Source: Kaistia geumhonensis
GTDB taxonomy: Bacteria > Pseudomonadota > Alphaproteobacteria > Rhizobiales > Kaistiaceae
Reading direction: 5' to 3'
NCBI RefSeq assembly: GCF_030815145.1
Contig: NZ_JAUSWJ010000001.1
Location: forward strand, 4,082,501-4,146,500
Length of the DNA stretch: 64,000 nt
Shown here: piece by piece, positions 54,399 through 62,960 of the stretch
How the letters are laid out: every line of letters begins with the position of its first letter
Position numbering within the stretch: the stretch's first letter is position 1
Translations under genes and position numbers: made by a program
Notes under the pieces: model-generated
What the model was told of the DNA's origin: nothing
Seen by the model: only the letters and a program-made list of their open reading frames with translations
The model's database searches: none

Positions 54399-54797
54399 AT
54401 GAGCGACAACGGTTCGGCGGGAGACGGGACGGGCAAGAAGGGCCATGCCGGCGACGAGGCCGCGCTTTCGGAACGGTTGCGTTCGCTCGGCCACAAGCTC
54501 GAGCAGGCGCGGGCCGGAACGGAGCAGAACGCGAAGGCGGACGGCGCGCCGTCGGGCGGGATGCAGGGCATGGGCCTTGCGCTCCGCGTGGCGAGCGAGT
54601 TCGCATCGGGCGTTCTGGTCGGCGCCGGCCTCGGCTGGCTGATCGATCACTTTCTTGGAACGACCCCCTGGGGCATGATCGTGCTGCTCCTGCTCGGCTT
54701 CGCCGCTGGCGTCTTGAACGTCCTGCGCGCGGTCGGCAAGGTGGCGCAGCCGGAAGAGCGGGTGAAGCCGCGTCCGGGAGTGAAGTCCGGCAAATAG
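54399..54797 (+). CDS. atpI: ATP synthase protein I (AtpI/AtpZ-like)
   Basis: A 132-residue protein encoded first in the F0 operon. The polar N-terminal half has a basic helix (ERLRSLGHKLEQAR); the C-terminal half has two membrane helices with MGLALRVASEFASGVLVGAGLGWLIDHFLG and a second around PWGMIVLLLLGFAAGV. AtpI is not part of the finished enzyme; it helps assemble the c-ring and may bring in magnesium. ATG 54399 is the natural start. Confidence 0.9.
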   Translation: MSDNGSAGDGTGKKGHAGDEAALSERLRSLGHKLEQARAGTEQNAKADGAPSGGMQGMGLALRVASEFASGVLVGAGLGWLIDHFLGTTPWGMIVLLLLGFAAGVLNVLRAVGKVAQPEERVKPRPGVKSGK

Positions 54798-54854
54798 GCC
54801 GTTTTGGGGCCGCGGCGATCCGCGGCGGGACACGAAGGCGAAGAGGCGGGCTCG

Positions 54855-55607
54855 GTGGCGAACGATCCGATCCATCAGTTTCAGATCCATGAGTATTTCC
54901 CGCTCGGCAATTTCGCCGGCATGGACTTCCATTTCACGAATTCGGCGCTCGCGATGGTCGCGAATGTCGCCGTCGTGACGGGCTTCCTCTATGTCGCGAC
55001 GGCCAAGAAGTCGCTCATTCCGGGCCGCGCCCAGTCGATCGCCGAGCTCTCCTACGAGTTCGTGGCCTCGACGCTCAAATCCTCCGCCGGCACCGAGGGG
55101 ATGCGATTCTTCCCCTTCGTCTTCTCGCTGTTCATGTTCATCCTGACGGCGAACCTGTTCGGCATGTTCCCGTATTTCCTGACGGCGACGAGCCAGATCA
55201 TCATCACCTTCGCGCTGGCGATGTCTGTGATGCTCGTCGTGGTCGGCTACGGCTTCTATCGCCACGGCACGCATTTCCTCGGCCTCTTCGTGCCGCATGG
55301 CGTGCCGGGGGCGGTCATCCCGCTCGTCTCCGCGATCGAGGTCATCTCGTTCCTCTCGCGGCCGATCAGCCTCTCCGTCCGTCTCTTCGCCAACATGCTG
55401 GCCGGACACATCACGCTGAAGGTGTTCGCCGGCTTCGTCGTGTCGCTGGCGAGCCTTGGCGTCGTCGGCGTCGGTGGCGCGATCGTGCCGCTGCTGATGA
55501 CCGTCGCGCTCACGGCGCTCGAGTTCCTCGTCGCCTTCCTGCAGGCCTATGTCTTCACGATCCTGACCTGCATGTACCTGAACGACGCCCTGCATCCCGG
55601 CCACTGA
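54855..55607 (+). CDS. atpB: ATP synthase F0 subunit a
   Basis: A 250-residue membrane subunit that forms the proton half-channels beside the c-ring. The essential Arg is in [18 protein letters not shown], and the last helix has [19 protein letters not shown]. The start is GTG 54855 ([18 protein letters not shown]) with AAGAGGCGGG upstream. Confidence 0.96.
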   Translation: MANDPIHQFQIHEYFPLGNFAGMDFHFTNSALAMVANVAVVTGFLYVATAKKSLIPGRAQSIAELSYEFVASTLKSSAGTEGMRFFPFVFSLFMFILTANLFGMFPYFLTATSQIIITFALAMSVMLVVVGYGFYRHGTHFLGLFVPHGVPGAVIPLVSAIEVISFLSRPISLSVRLFANMLAGHITLKVFAGFVVSLASLGVVGVGGAIVPLLMTVALTALEFLVAFLQAYVFTILTCMYLNDALHPGH

Positions 55608-55666
55608 GCCGGGCGGGCCGACCGATCACTGCTCTCAACAGAATTACCTCTCAAAGGAGAATTGAA

Positions 55667-55894
55667 ATGGAAGCGGAAGCCGCGAAGTTCATCGGTGCTG
55701 GTCTCGCCTGCTTTGGCATGGCTGGCGCTGCCCTCGGCCTCGGCAATATCTTCGGCAGCTTCCTTTCGGGCGCGCTGCGCAACCCGTCGGCTGCCGATGG
55801 CCAGTTCGGCCGCCTCATCCTCGGCTTCGCCGTGACGGAAGCGCTCGGCATCTTTTCGCTGCTCGTCGCGCTGCTGCTGCTGTTCGTCGTCTAA
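55667..55894 (+). CDS. atpE: ATP synthase F0 subunit c
   Basis: A 75-residue proteolipid with two membrane helices. The first contains [20 protein letters not shown], the polar loop LRNPSA and the second helix carries the ion-binding Glu in [14 protein letters not shown] strong AAAGGAG site precedes the ATG, in keeping with the high copy number of c. The lack of sodium-type residues suggests a proton enzyme. Confidence 0.97.
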   Translation: MEAEAAKFIGAGLACFGMAGAALGLGNIFGSFLSGALRNPSAADGQFGRLILGFAVTEALGIFSLLVALLLLFVV

Positions 55895-55930
55895 GCGCCG
55901 ATCGGCCGCCATCCGGCGGTTCTGTGGTCC

Positions 55931-55962
55931 GTCATGCGGCAGGCTTGACACTGCCGCATGAC
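55931..55962 (+). terminator. Strong intercistronic hairpin after atpE
   Basis: GTCATGCGGCAG, loop GCTTGACA, CTGCCGCATGAC: a perfect 12-bp stem 36 bases after the atpE stop, followed by GTCTTTCC. It may partly terminate or protect the atpE mRNA and so raise subunit c over b' and b. The ATG at 55958 lies in the stem's 3' arm, which argues against using it as the start of the next gene. Confidence 0.6.
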
Positions 55963-55987
55963 GTCTTTCCTCGATCCGGGGTCCTCG

Positions 55988-56647
55988 ATGACTTGGCTCG
56001 TCACGTCCGCATCGGCTCAGGAAGCCGCGCCTCCGGCGCCGCCCGCTGACGCGCATGCGCCTCCGCCTCCTCCGCCTCCGGGCGAAGCCGCGGTTCCGCC
56101 GCCGCATCCGCCGGAAGCCACCCATGGCGAGGTCGGTGCCGCCGAGGGGCACAAGGGTCCGTTCCCGCCCTTCGACACCAATACGTTCCCGTCGCAGATT
56201 CTGTGGTTCATCATCTGCTTCGGCGCGCTCTATCTGCTGATGAAGCGGGTGATCGTGCCGCGGATGGCCTCGATCATCGATGGCCGCGCCCAGCGCATCG
56301 CCGCCGATATCGAGGAGGCGCAGCGCCTGAAGCTGCAGTCCGACACGGCGCTCGCCGGTTATGAGAAGGCGCTCGCCGATGCCCGTGGCTCGGCGCACAA
56401 GATCGCGCAGACGGCGACCGACCAGGCCAAGGCCGATGCCGAAGCCCGCCGCCACGCGATCGAAGCCGATGTCGCCGCCAAGCTCGCCGAGGCGGAGACG
56501 CGCATCTCCGACATCAAGTCGCGGGCGCTCGCCGATGTCGGCACCATCGCCGAGGACGCTGCCGGCGCCGTCGTCGAGGCGCTGACGGGCCAGCAGCCGA
56601 CGCGGGACGAGGTTTCGGCAGCGGTTTCGGCCGCTCGGGCGCAGTAA
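55988..56647 (+). CDS. ATP synthase F0 subunit b'
   Basis: A 219-residue subunit b' (AtpG/AtpF2). The N-terminal region is an unusually long Ala/Pro/His-rich segment (about residues 10-60), then one membrane helix (about 65-85), then a long charged helix that forms the peripheral stalk with b. FPPFDTNTFPSQILWF marks the family. I start at 55988 (MTWLVTSASAQ); an ATG ten codons upstream is possible but sits in a hairpin stem. Confidence 0.9.
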   Translation: MTWLVTSASAQEAAPPAPPADAHAPPPPPPPGEAAVPPPHPPEATHGEVGAAEGHKGPFPPFDTNTFPSQILWFIICFGALYLLMKRVIVPRMASIIDGRAQRIAADIEEAQRLKLQSDTALAGYEKALADARGSAHKIAQTATDQAKADAEARRHAIEADVAAKLAEAETRISDIKSRALADVGTIAEDAAGAVVEALTGQQPTRDEVSAAVSAARAQ

Positions 56648-56660
56648 GGGGATCGCGATC

Positions 56661-57146
56661 ATGGGTTTCGACGCCACATTCTTCGCGCTTGTCGGTCTCG
56701 TCCTCTTCCTGCTGCTGCTGATCTATCTCGGCGTGCACAAGACCCTCGCCAAGGCGCTCGACAATCGGGCGGCGTCCATCTCCAAGGAGCTGGACGAGGC
56801 GAAGCGGCTTCGCGAGGAAGCCGCCCAGCTGTTGGCCGAGTATCAGAAGAAGGCCCGCGACGCCGAGGTCGAGGCGCGCGGCATCGTCGACCAGGCGAGC
56901 CGCGAGGCCGCCGCCCTGGCCGAGGAAGCCAAGGCCCGTATGGAGGACTATGTTGCCCGCCGCACCAAGATGGCGGAAGACAAGATCACCCAGGCCGAGA
57001 ACATCGCGCTTCAGGAAGTGCGTTCGCTCTCCGCTGATGTCGCGATCGCCGCTGCGGAGAAGATTCTCTCGGCGAAGCTCAAGGGCGAGGCCGGCGCAGG
57101 TCTTGTCGAGAAGGCGATCGGCGAGGTTCGTTCGCGGCTCAACTGA
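56661..57146 (+). CDS. atpF: ATP synthase F0 subunit b
   Basis: A 161-residue stalk subunit: one membrane helix (LVGLVLFLLLLIYLGV, about 9-27) then a long charged coiled coil ending in LSAKLKGEAGAGLVEKAIGEV. It begins 13 bases after b'. Photosynthetic-type paired b/b' genes are normal in alphaproteobacteria. The F1 genes are elsewhere. Confidence 0.95.
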   Translation: MGFDATFFALVGLVLFLLLLIYLGVHKTLAKALDNRAASISKELDEAKRLREEAAQLLAEYQKKARDAEVEARGIVDQASREAAALAEEAKARMEDYVARRTKMAEDKITQAENIALQEVRSLSADVAIAAAEKILSAKLKGEAGAGLVEKAIGEVRSRLN

Positions 57147-57173
57147 GACGCCGAATCTGATCATCGATTTCGG

Positions 57174-57207
57174 ACGGCCGGGCCCTCGCGCCCGGCCGTT
57201 TCGTTTT
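57174..57207 (+). terminator. Rho-independent terminator of the atp operon
   Basis: ACGGCCGGGC, loop CCTCGC, GCCCGGCCGT: a perfect 10-bp stem followed by TTCGTTTT. It lies 28 bases after the atpF stop and just before the convergent rnhB. Confidence 0.85.
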
Positions 57208-57224
57208 GAGATCGGTCCGCAGCG

Positions 57225-57935
57225 TCAGGCGGGTACGGCGGCTAGAAGATCGAGCTCCACCTCGATCGCCGCCGGGGCGACGCTCGAAAGAAGCGCGCGG
57301 ATGGGGGCGAAGCTCGAACGATGCAGCGGCGTGGCGCCGTGGCTGGCGAGCGCTTCCATGTGGAACGGCGTGCCGTATCCCATGTGCCGGTCGAAGCCGT
57401 AGGCGGGGAAGCGGCCGGCGGCGCGGATCATCATGCGGTCGCGCGTGACCTTGGCGACGATAGAGGCGGCGGCGATCGACACCGATCGCGCATCGCCTTT
57501 CACGACGGCCTCGCCGCGGCAGCAGAGGCCCGGCGGCACGTCGATACCGTCGATGAGGGCATGGTCGGCGTCGTGGGCGAGCGAGGCGACGGCCTGGCGC
57601 ATGGCCCAGAGGGTCGCCTGGCGAATATCGGTCTGGTCGATGCGGGTCACCGAGCCGGCTGCGACCGCGACCACCGAGGTCGCCATGATTGCCTCGAACA
57701 GCTTCTCGCGGGCGGGCCGGTCGAGCTTCTTCGAGTCGTCGAGACCGGGTGGAACCCGCTTCGGATCGAGGATCACCGCCGCAGCCACGACCGGACCCGC
57801 AAGGGGGCCGCGGCCTGCTTCGTCGACCCCGGCGATCCGCTTGAGGCCGGCGCGGCGCAGCCGCCGCTCCAGCGCATCGTTGGGGGCGTCCGGCAGGTCG
57901 AACAGGGCGGGCGAATCGGCGGGTCGTCTGGCCAT
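57225..57935 (-). CDS. rnhB: Ribonuclease HII
   Basis: A 236-residue nuclease that nicks at ribonucleotides in duplex DNA. The active site has [17 protein letters not shown] (Asp-Glu) and [12 protein letters not shown] (Asp), with [13 protein letters not shown] downstream. The N-terminal 30 residues are an extra linker. It converges on atpF, with the operon terminator between them, and follows the NYN gene by 61 bases. Confidence 0.96.
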   Translation of the reverse strand: MARRPADSPALFDLPDAPNDALERRLRRAGLKRIAGVDEAGRGPLAGPVVAAAVILDPKRVPPGLDDSKKLDRPAREKLFEAIMATSVVAVAAGSVTRIDQTDIRQATLWAMRQAVASLAHDADHALIDGIDVPPGLCCRGEAVVKGDARSVSIAAASIVAKVTRDRMMIRAAGRFPAYGFDRHMGYGTPFHMEALASHGATPLHRSSFAPIRALLSSVAPAAIEVELDLLAAVPA

Positions 57936-57996
57936 GGCCGCAACAATGCGCCGAAGAGCGGCGCTGGCAAGGCGTCGGCGTCCGGGACGCGCTCTC

Positions 57997-58743
57997 TCAG
58001 CGAAGGCGCCGGATCATCACCGCCTTGCCGCCGGACTCCATGTCGGCGCGGCGTACCTCGACCCCCGGGACGGTCTCCATGAGATCGACCAGCTTGCGAT
58101 AGCCGAAGTTGCGCGGGTCGAAATCCGGCATGCGCTTGAAGAGGATGGTGCCCACGGCGCCGAGATGCGCCCAGCCGTCGTCGCCCGAAACGTCGTCGAT
58201 CGCGGAATGGATCTCGTCCTTCGGCAGCTTCGGCCCTGCCTTGGCACGCGTCGCCGCGGCCGTCTTGGTCCGCTCCTTCTTGGGCGTTTCCTCGGCGAGC
58301 AGCAGGTCGCAATAGAAGAAGCGGTCGCAGGCGGCGACATAGGGCTTGGTCGACTTCTGCTCGCCGAAACCATAGACGAGCAGGCCGTCCTCGCGGATGC
58401 GGCTCGCCAGGGTCGTGAAGTCGCTGTCGCTGGACGCGATGCAGAAGCCGTCCAGCCCCTTCTCGTGCAGCATGTCCATCGCCTCGATGGCGAGCTTCAT
58501 GTCTGTCGCGTTCTTTCCGACGGCGGCCGGCGGCACATGCACCGGCGTCAGCGCATGACTGTGCAGCAAAGGCTGCCAGGCATTCATGCTGCTGGAGGCG
58601 AAATGGCCATAGACGCGGCGGATGACGATCCGGCCGAGCGTCGAGGCCTCGCGGATGATGATCGGCAGGAAGTCGGCGCGGACATTGTCGGCGTCGATCA
58701 GAAGGGCGAGCTTGGCAGTCGAATCGGGCGGCAGGTCGGTCAT
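57997..58743 (-). CDS. NYN-domain protein with C-terminal LOTUS/OST-HTH domain
   Basis: A 248-residue predicted RNA-processing protein. The PIN-like NYN domain (about 8-150) has the acidic sites [25 protein letters not shown] and [20 protein letters not shown]. The C-terminal LOTUS/OST-HTH domain (about 170-245) has [38 protein letters not shown] proteins are predicted or shown ribonucleases, and LOTUS domains bind RNA or G-quadruplexes. The bacterial targets are unknown. It lies between the PA0069-type gene and rnhB on one strand. Confidence 0.88.
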   Translation of the reverse strand: MTDLPPDSTAKLALLIDADNVRADFLPIIIREASTLGRIVIRRVYGHFASSSMNAWQPLLHSHALTPVHVPPAAVGKNATDMKLAIEAMDMLHEKGLDGFCIASSDSDFTTLASRIREDGLLVYGFGEQKSTKPYVAACDRFFYCDLLLAEETPKKERTKTAAATRAKAGPKLPKDEIHSAIDDVSGDDGWAHLGAVGTILFKRMPDFDPRNFGYRKLVDLMETVPGVEVRRADMESGGKAVMIRRLR

Positions 58744-58829
58744 GGATGACTCCGGGCGCCGCACGAGCGGAGCGTTCGGGCGACAGATGACGATCCGCCA
58801 TTGTCGCACGGACGACGCCCCGCCACACC

Positions 58830-59960
58830 TCAGAACAGGCTGAGCTGCGCCGGTGCCTTCACAGGCGGGGAAAAGAGATCGGTCCGGAGGCGAAGGTTGC
58901 GGCGGTTCATGCCGAGCCGGCGTGTCGCGATCTCGAAGCGGCGGCCGATCTGCCAGGCATAGGGGCCTTCGCCCTTCTGCCGCTTGCCGAAGGTCGCGTC
59001 GTAGTCCTTGCCGCCGCGCATCGAGCGCATGACCGAGAGGACATGCCGGTAGCGGTCGGGATAATGGCGCAGCAGCCATTCACGAAAGAGGTCCGCCACC
59101 TCGAGCGGCAGGCGCAGGATGACATAGCCCGCCTCGCCCGCGCCTGCCTCGGCCGCAGCGTCGAGAATGCGCTCGATCTCGCTGTCGTTGAGCGCCGGGA
59201 TGACCGGCGCCGTCAGGACGCCGACCGGAATGCCGGCGGCGGCGAGGGTCCGGATCGTCTCCAGCCGACGTGGCGGCGTCGCGGCGCGGGGCTCCATGAC
59301 GCGCGCGAGATGGCGGTCGAGCGTCGTGACCGAGATCGCGACCTTGGCGAGTCCGCGCTCGGCCATGCGTGAGAGAATGTCGATGTCGCGCATCACGAGC
59401 GCCGACTTGGTGACGATCCCGACGGGATGGTTGAAGCGGTCGAGCACCTCGAGGATGTCGCGCATCATGCGATGCTGGCGCTCGATCGGCTGGTAGGGAT
59501 CGGTATTGGTCCCGATCGCGATCGTGCGCGGCTTGTAGCCGGGCGCGGACAGTTCCTTTTCCAGCAGCGCGGCGGCGTCCGGCTTGAAGAAGAGCTTCGA
59601 TTCGAAATCTAGCCCCGGCGACAGGCCCATATAGGCGTGGCTCGGCCGGGCGAAGCAGTAGATGCAGCCATGCTCGCAGCCGCGATAGGGATTGATCGAG
59701 CGATCGAAGGCGATATCCGGCGAATCGTTGCGGGTGATGATCACCTTGGCCTTCTCGGCCTGCACCTCGGTCTTGAAGGGCGGCAGTTCGTCGAGCGTCT
59801 GCCACCCGTCGTCGAAGGGGATGCTCTGAAGCTTCTCGAAGCGGCCCGATGCGTTGGTCTCGGCGCCCCGGCCGCGGCGGCGGTCGGGATCGATCAGCGG
59901 GGCGGCGGCCGCGAGCACCAGAGGGTCAAGGCCAGGATCGAGGGGACGAGCGAGCGACAT
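58830..59960 (-). CDS. PA0069 family radical SAM protein
   Basis: A 376-residue radical SAM protein. The iron-sulfur motif is YRGCEHGCIYCFARPSH (CxxxCxxC), preceded by the family feature GRGAETNASGRFE and followed by YQPIERQHRMMRDILEVL and a C-terminal SVMRSMRGGKDYDATFGKRQ. Relatives include spore photoproduct lyase-like proteins, but the reaction of this family is unknown. ATG 59960 fits better than the ATG at 60029. Confidence 0.92.
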   Translation of the reverse strand: MSLARPLDPGLDPLVLAAAAPLIDPDRRRGRGAETNASGRFEKLQSIPFDDGWQTLDELPPFKTEVQAEKAKVIITRNDSPDIAFDRSINPYRGCEHGCIYCFARPSHAYMGLSPGLDFESKLFFKPDAAALLEKELSAPGYKPRTIAIGTNTDPYQPIERQHRMMRDILEVLDRFNHPVGIVTKSALVMRDIDILSRMAERGLAKVAISVTTLDRHLARVMEPRAATPPRRLETIRTLAAAGIPVGVLTAPVIPALNDSEIERILDAAAEAGAGEAGYVILRLPLEVADLFREWLLRHYPDRYRHVLSVMRSMRGGKDYDATFGKRQKGEGPYAWQIGRRFEIATRRLGMNRRNLRLRTDLFSPPVKAPAQLSLF

Positions 59961-60071
59961 CGCCGAAGGATAGGATCGCAATTGGAACAAAGCAAGAACA
60001 TTAACCCACAGGCACGGCGATCCCTTCATTCGCGTCGCGATTGATGAAAATTGCAGTTAAGAATATCGGTC

Positions 60072-60752
60072 ATGATCAGCGTCATCCTCCCGACCCGTAA
60101 CGACGAGACGGCGCTGGCCCATGCGCTGGCGGCGCTGGTGCCGGCCGCCGCGGACGGCCTGGTCCGCGAGGTCATCGTCGTGGATCGCGGCTCGTCCGAC
60201 GGTACAGCGCTGGTCGCCGATGCCGCGGGCTGCCGCTTCGTCCGCGCCACTACCGCCGAGGGCGAGGATCTCTCGCGCGCCGCGTTGAACGCACGGTCTG
60301 ACTGGCTGCTGTTCCTCTCGCCGCATGTGGCGCTCGAGCCCGGCTGGCAGCGCGAAGCACAGGATTTCATCGACCGCGTGCAGGCATCGGGCGATACGCT
60401 GCGCGCCGCGGCGTTCCGCCATGCCCGCGCCGGCTTCGGGGCAGGGGCGCGACTCGCCGAAGCTGTCGCTTCTCTCAGGATGCGGCTCTTCGCGGCCCCC
60501 TATCTGGACGAGGGACTTCTGGTCTCGGCGCGGCTCTACCGCGAGGTCGGCGGCCACAGGCCATTGCCGGGCATCGCGGATGTTGATCTCGCGCGCCGTA
60601 TCGGCGGGCGGCGGCTGAGCTTCCTCCGATCCCGCGCCGTGTTGCGGGGCGATGCACCGTCGCGGCCCGGCGGCGCCCTGCCGAGCGCGGCGCGGCTGGC
60701 GCTCATCGTGCTGCGCGTCCCGCCCTCGCTGATCGCGCGCCGGGTGGGCTAG
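60072..60752 (+). CDS. Family 2-like glycosyltransferase
   Basis: A 226-residue protein with a GT-A start: SVILPTRNDETALAHALAAL, EVIVVDRGSSDGTALVA (nucleotide-sugar binding) and SDWLLFLSPHVALEPGW. It is short and has no clear membrane segment. The C-terminal third is basic. The acceptor and sugar cannot be assigned. In Rhizobiales a gene of this kind often lies beside moaB; here the flavin oxidoreductase lies between them. Confidence 0.8.
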   Translation: MISVILPTRNDETALAHALAALVPAAADGLVREVIVVDRGSSDGTALVADAAGCRFVRATTAEGEDLSRAALNARSDWLLFLSPHVALEPGWQREAQDFIDRVQASGDTLRAAAFRHARAGFGAGARLAEAVASLRMRLFAAPYLDEGLLVSARLYREVGGHRPLPGIADVDLARRIGGRRLSFLRSRAVLRGDAPSRPGGALPSAARLALIVLRVPPSLIARRVG

Positions 60753-60866
60753 CCGGTCTCGCGACACGTCTGATAGGCTGAGTGCCTTATCGGAGGAGCG
60801 GTCCGATCCGGACGGTCCGATATCCGTGGCCGCGCCGGTCGGTTGCAGTGGGGGGCTCGCGGAACC

Positions 60867-62264
60867 ATGAAGATCGACGTCCTGAAGGCGGCCTGCAAGG
60901 GCACGGTCGTCGCAGCCGGCGACGCGGATTTCCTCGACGCGGCCCGTGGCGGCCTCTGGAACAGGCTCGTTCCCGACCGCCTGCCCGACATCGTCGTGAA
61001 GGTCGTCGACGAGGACGACATCATCGCCGCCGTGAACTTCGCCCGCGAGGCCGGGCTGAAGGTCGCCGTGCGCGGGGGCGGGCACAACTGGGCCCAGCCG
61101 ACCTTGCGCCACGGCGGCATGCTGATCGACCTCCAAAAGCTCACCCGCGTCATCTCGATCGATGTCGAAGCGCGCCGCGCGGTGATCCAGCCCATCATCA
61201 GCAATCGCGACATCCAGAAGGCGTTGAACCCGCTGGGGCTCGCCTTCCCTACCGGCCATTGTCCCGAGGTGAAGGCGAGCGGCTATTTTCTCAGCGGCGG
61301 AATGGCCTGGAACCCGACCGTCTGGGGCTCCAGGGCCGAGAGCCTCGAGGCGATCGAACTCGTGACGGCCGCGGGCGAACTCATCAAGGCGAGCGAGACG
61401 GAGAACGCGGACTATTTCTGGGCCGCTCGCGGCGCGGGACCCGGCTTCTTCGGCATCGTCACGAAGTATTATCTGAAGCTCTATCCGCTGCCGAAGGCGA
61501 TCCATGGCAGCGTCTATTTCTATCGTCTCGAGGATGCGCCGGCGATCGGCACCTGGCTTGGCGACGCCGCGCCCCGCATCGCGCCGAGCGTCGAGCTGAG
61601 CCAGTTCATCGTGCAGGCGCCGGCCGAGCTGAAGGCAGCGGCGAGCGCCGACAATGGCTGGCTCTGCATGGTGACCGGCTCGGCCTTCGAGGATACGCCG
61701 GAGGCGGCCCGCGCCGCGCTGCGGCCGCTGGAGGATGGGCCGATCGCGCCGATCGCCTCCACATTCGCGACGCCGATGACCTTCGAGCAGCTCTTCGACG
61801 CCTCCGGCGCGCTTTGGCCGGAGGGTCTTCGCTCGCGCGTGGAGGCAACCTTCTCCGACCACAGCCCGGGCGAGATGATGAAGGCGGTGCTGCCGCTCGT
61901 GCAGAAGGCGCCCTCGCCGATGTCCGTGTTCCTCTTCACGATCTTCTGCGGGCCGAATGTTCCGGCGCCGCAGAAGAACATGGCGCTCTCGATGCATTCG
62001 AAGGTCTATGGCGGACCCTGGACCATGTGGTGGGATGCGAAAGACGACGACGCGAACGCCGACTGGCACCGCGCGATGACCGCGGCACTGCGTCCCTTCA
62101 ACCTCGGCTACTATGTCGGCGAGGCCAACACCGTCGAGCGCCCGGCCACGGCTGTCGAGGCGTTCTCGCCGGAGAAGTGGCAGAGGCTTTGCGAACTCAG
62201 GGACAAATACGACCCCGACCGCCTCTTCTTCGACTATTTCGACGGGTTTGCGGCCAGAGGCTAG
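60867..62264 (+). CDS. FAD-dependent oxidoreductase, PCMH/BBE type, likely bicovalent flavin
   Basis: A 465-residue protein of the berberine-bridge/oligosaccharide-oxidase superfamily. The FAD-binding PCMH domain (about 35-210) has VRGGGHNWAQPT with His73 and TGHCPEVKASG with Cys132; these are the two usual flavin attachment residues, 59 apart. The C-terminal BBE motif (about 430-465) is KYDPDRLFFDYFDG. There is no signal peptide, so it is cytoplasmic. Substrates in the family include sugars, alkaloids and phenolics; none can be chosen here. GTCCG-N3-CGGAC at 60801-60813 may be an operator. Confidence 0.87.
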   Translation: MKIDVLKAACKGTVVAAGDADFLDAARGGLWNRLVPDRLPDIVVKVVDEDDIIAAVNFAREAGLKVAVRGGGHNWAQPTLRHGGMLIDLQKLTRVISIDVEARRAVIQPIISNRDIQKALNPLGLAFPTGHCPEVKASGYFLSGGMAWNPTVWGSRAESLEAIELVTAAGELIKASETENADYFWAARGAGPGFFGIVTKYYLKLYPLPKAIHGSVYFYRLEDAPAIGTWLGDAAPRIAPSVELSQFIVQAPAELKAAASADNGWLCMVTGSAFEDTPEAARAALRPLEDGPIAPIASTFATPMTFEQLFDASGALWPEGLRSRVEATFSDHSPGEMMKAVLPLVQKAPSPMSVFLFTIFCGPNVPAPQKNMALSMHSKVYGGPWTMWWDAKDDDANADWHRAMTAALRPFNLGYYVGEANTVERPATAVEAFSPEKWQRLCELRDKYDPDRLFFDYFDGFAARG

Positions 62265-62294
62265 ACGCCATCGGTCTCGTGCCTCGGTGGCGCC

Positions 62295-62849
62295 CTAGAC
62301 GCGGAGCTTGCCGCGCTTCAGATGTTCGTCGAGACGAGGCATGATCTCGACGAAATTGCAGGGCTGGTGGCGATAGTCGAATTGCGGGGCGATGATGCCG
62401 TCCCATGCATCCTTGCAGGCGCCGGTCGAGCCCGGGACGACGAAGACGAAGGTCGAGTTGGCGAGGCCGGCCGTTGCGCGCGACTGCACCGTCGAGGTTC
62501 CGATCTTGTCGTAGCTGATACGGTGAAAGACGGCAGAAAAGCCGTCCATCCGCTTCTCGAACAACGGCTCCACCGCTTCCGGCGTCACGTCGCGGCCGGT
62601 GAATCCGGTGCCGCCGGTTGTGATCACGACATCGATCGACGGCTCGGCGATCCAGCAGGAAACGATGGCACGGATTTCCTCGACGTCATCGGGCACGATC
62701 GCCCGCTCGGCAAGGACATGGCCGGCCGACGTGATCCGGTCGGCGAGCGTCTGGCCGGACTTGTCGGTGTCCAGCGAGCGCGTGTCGGACACGGCCAGGA
62801 CGGCGAAGCGGACGGGAATGAAGGGCAGCGTCTCGTCGATCCGGCTCAT
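62295..62849 (-). CDS. moaB: Molybdenum cofactor biosynthesis protein B
   Basis: A 184-residue protein that adenylylates molybdopterin (MogA/MoaB family). Signatures: AVSDTRSLDTDKSGQTL, TTGGTGFTGRDVTPEAVE, FVFVVPGSTGACKDAWDGIIAPQ and CNFVEIMPR. It is convergent with the flavin oxidoreductase, 30 bases apart, and is followed upstream by ispE on the same strand with a 111-base gap. Confidence 0.95.
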   Translation of the reverse strand: MSRIDETLPFIPVRFAVLAVSDTRSLDTDKSGQTLADRITSAGHVLAERAIVPDDVEEIRAIVSCWIAEPSIDVVITTGGTGFTGRDVTPEAVEPLFEKRMDGFSAVFHRISYDKIGTSTVQSRATAGLANSTFVFVVPGSTGACKDAWDGIIAPQFDYRHQPCNFVEIMPRLDEHLKRGKLRV

Positions 62850-62960
62850 GGCACTTCCTGAGGATGAGGGTTCGGCTGTCGGCAGCGCCAGCCTGGCGCA
62901 TCGGGCATCGGCTGGCCTTGATCTGGCGCAGGCGAGCAGCTTTCGCAGTCTGCCACGGTT

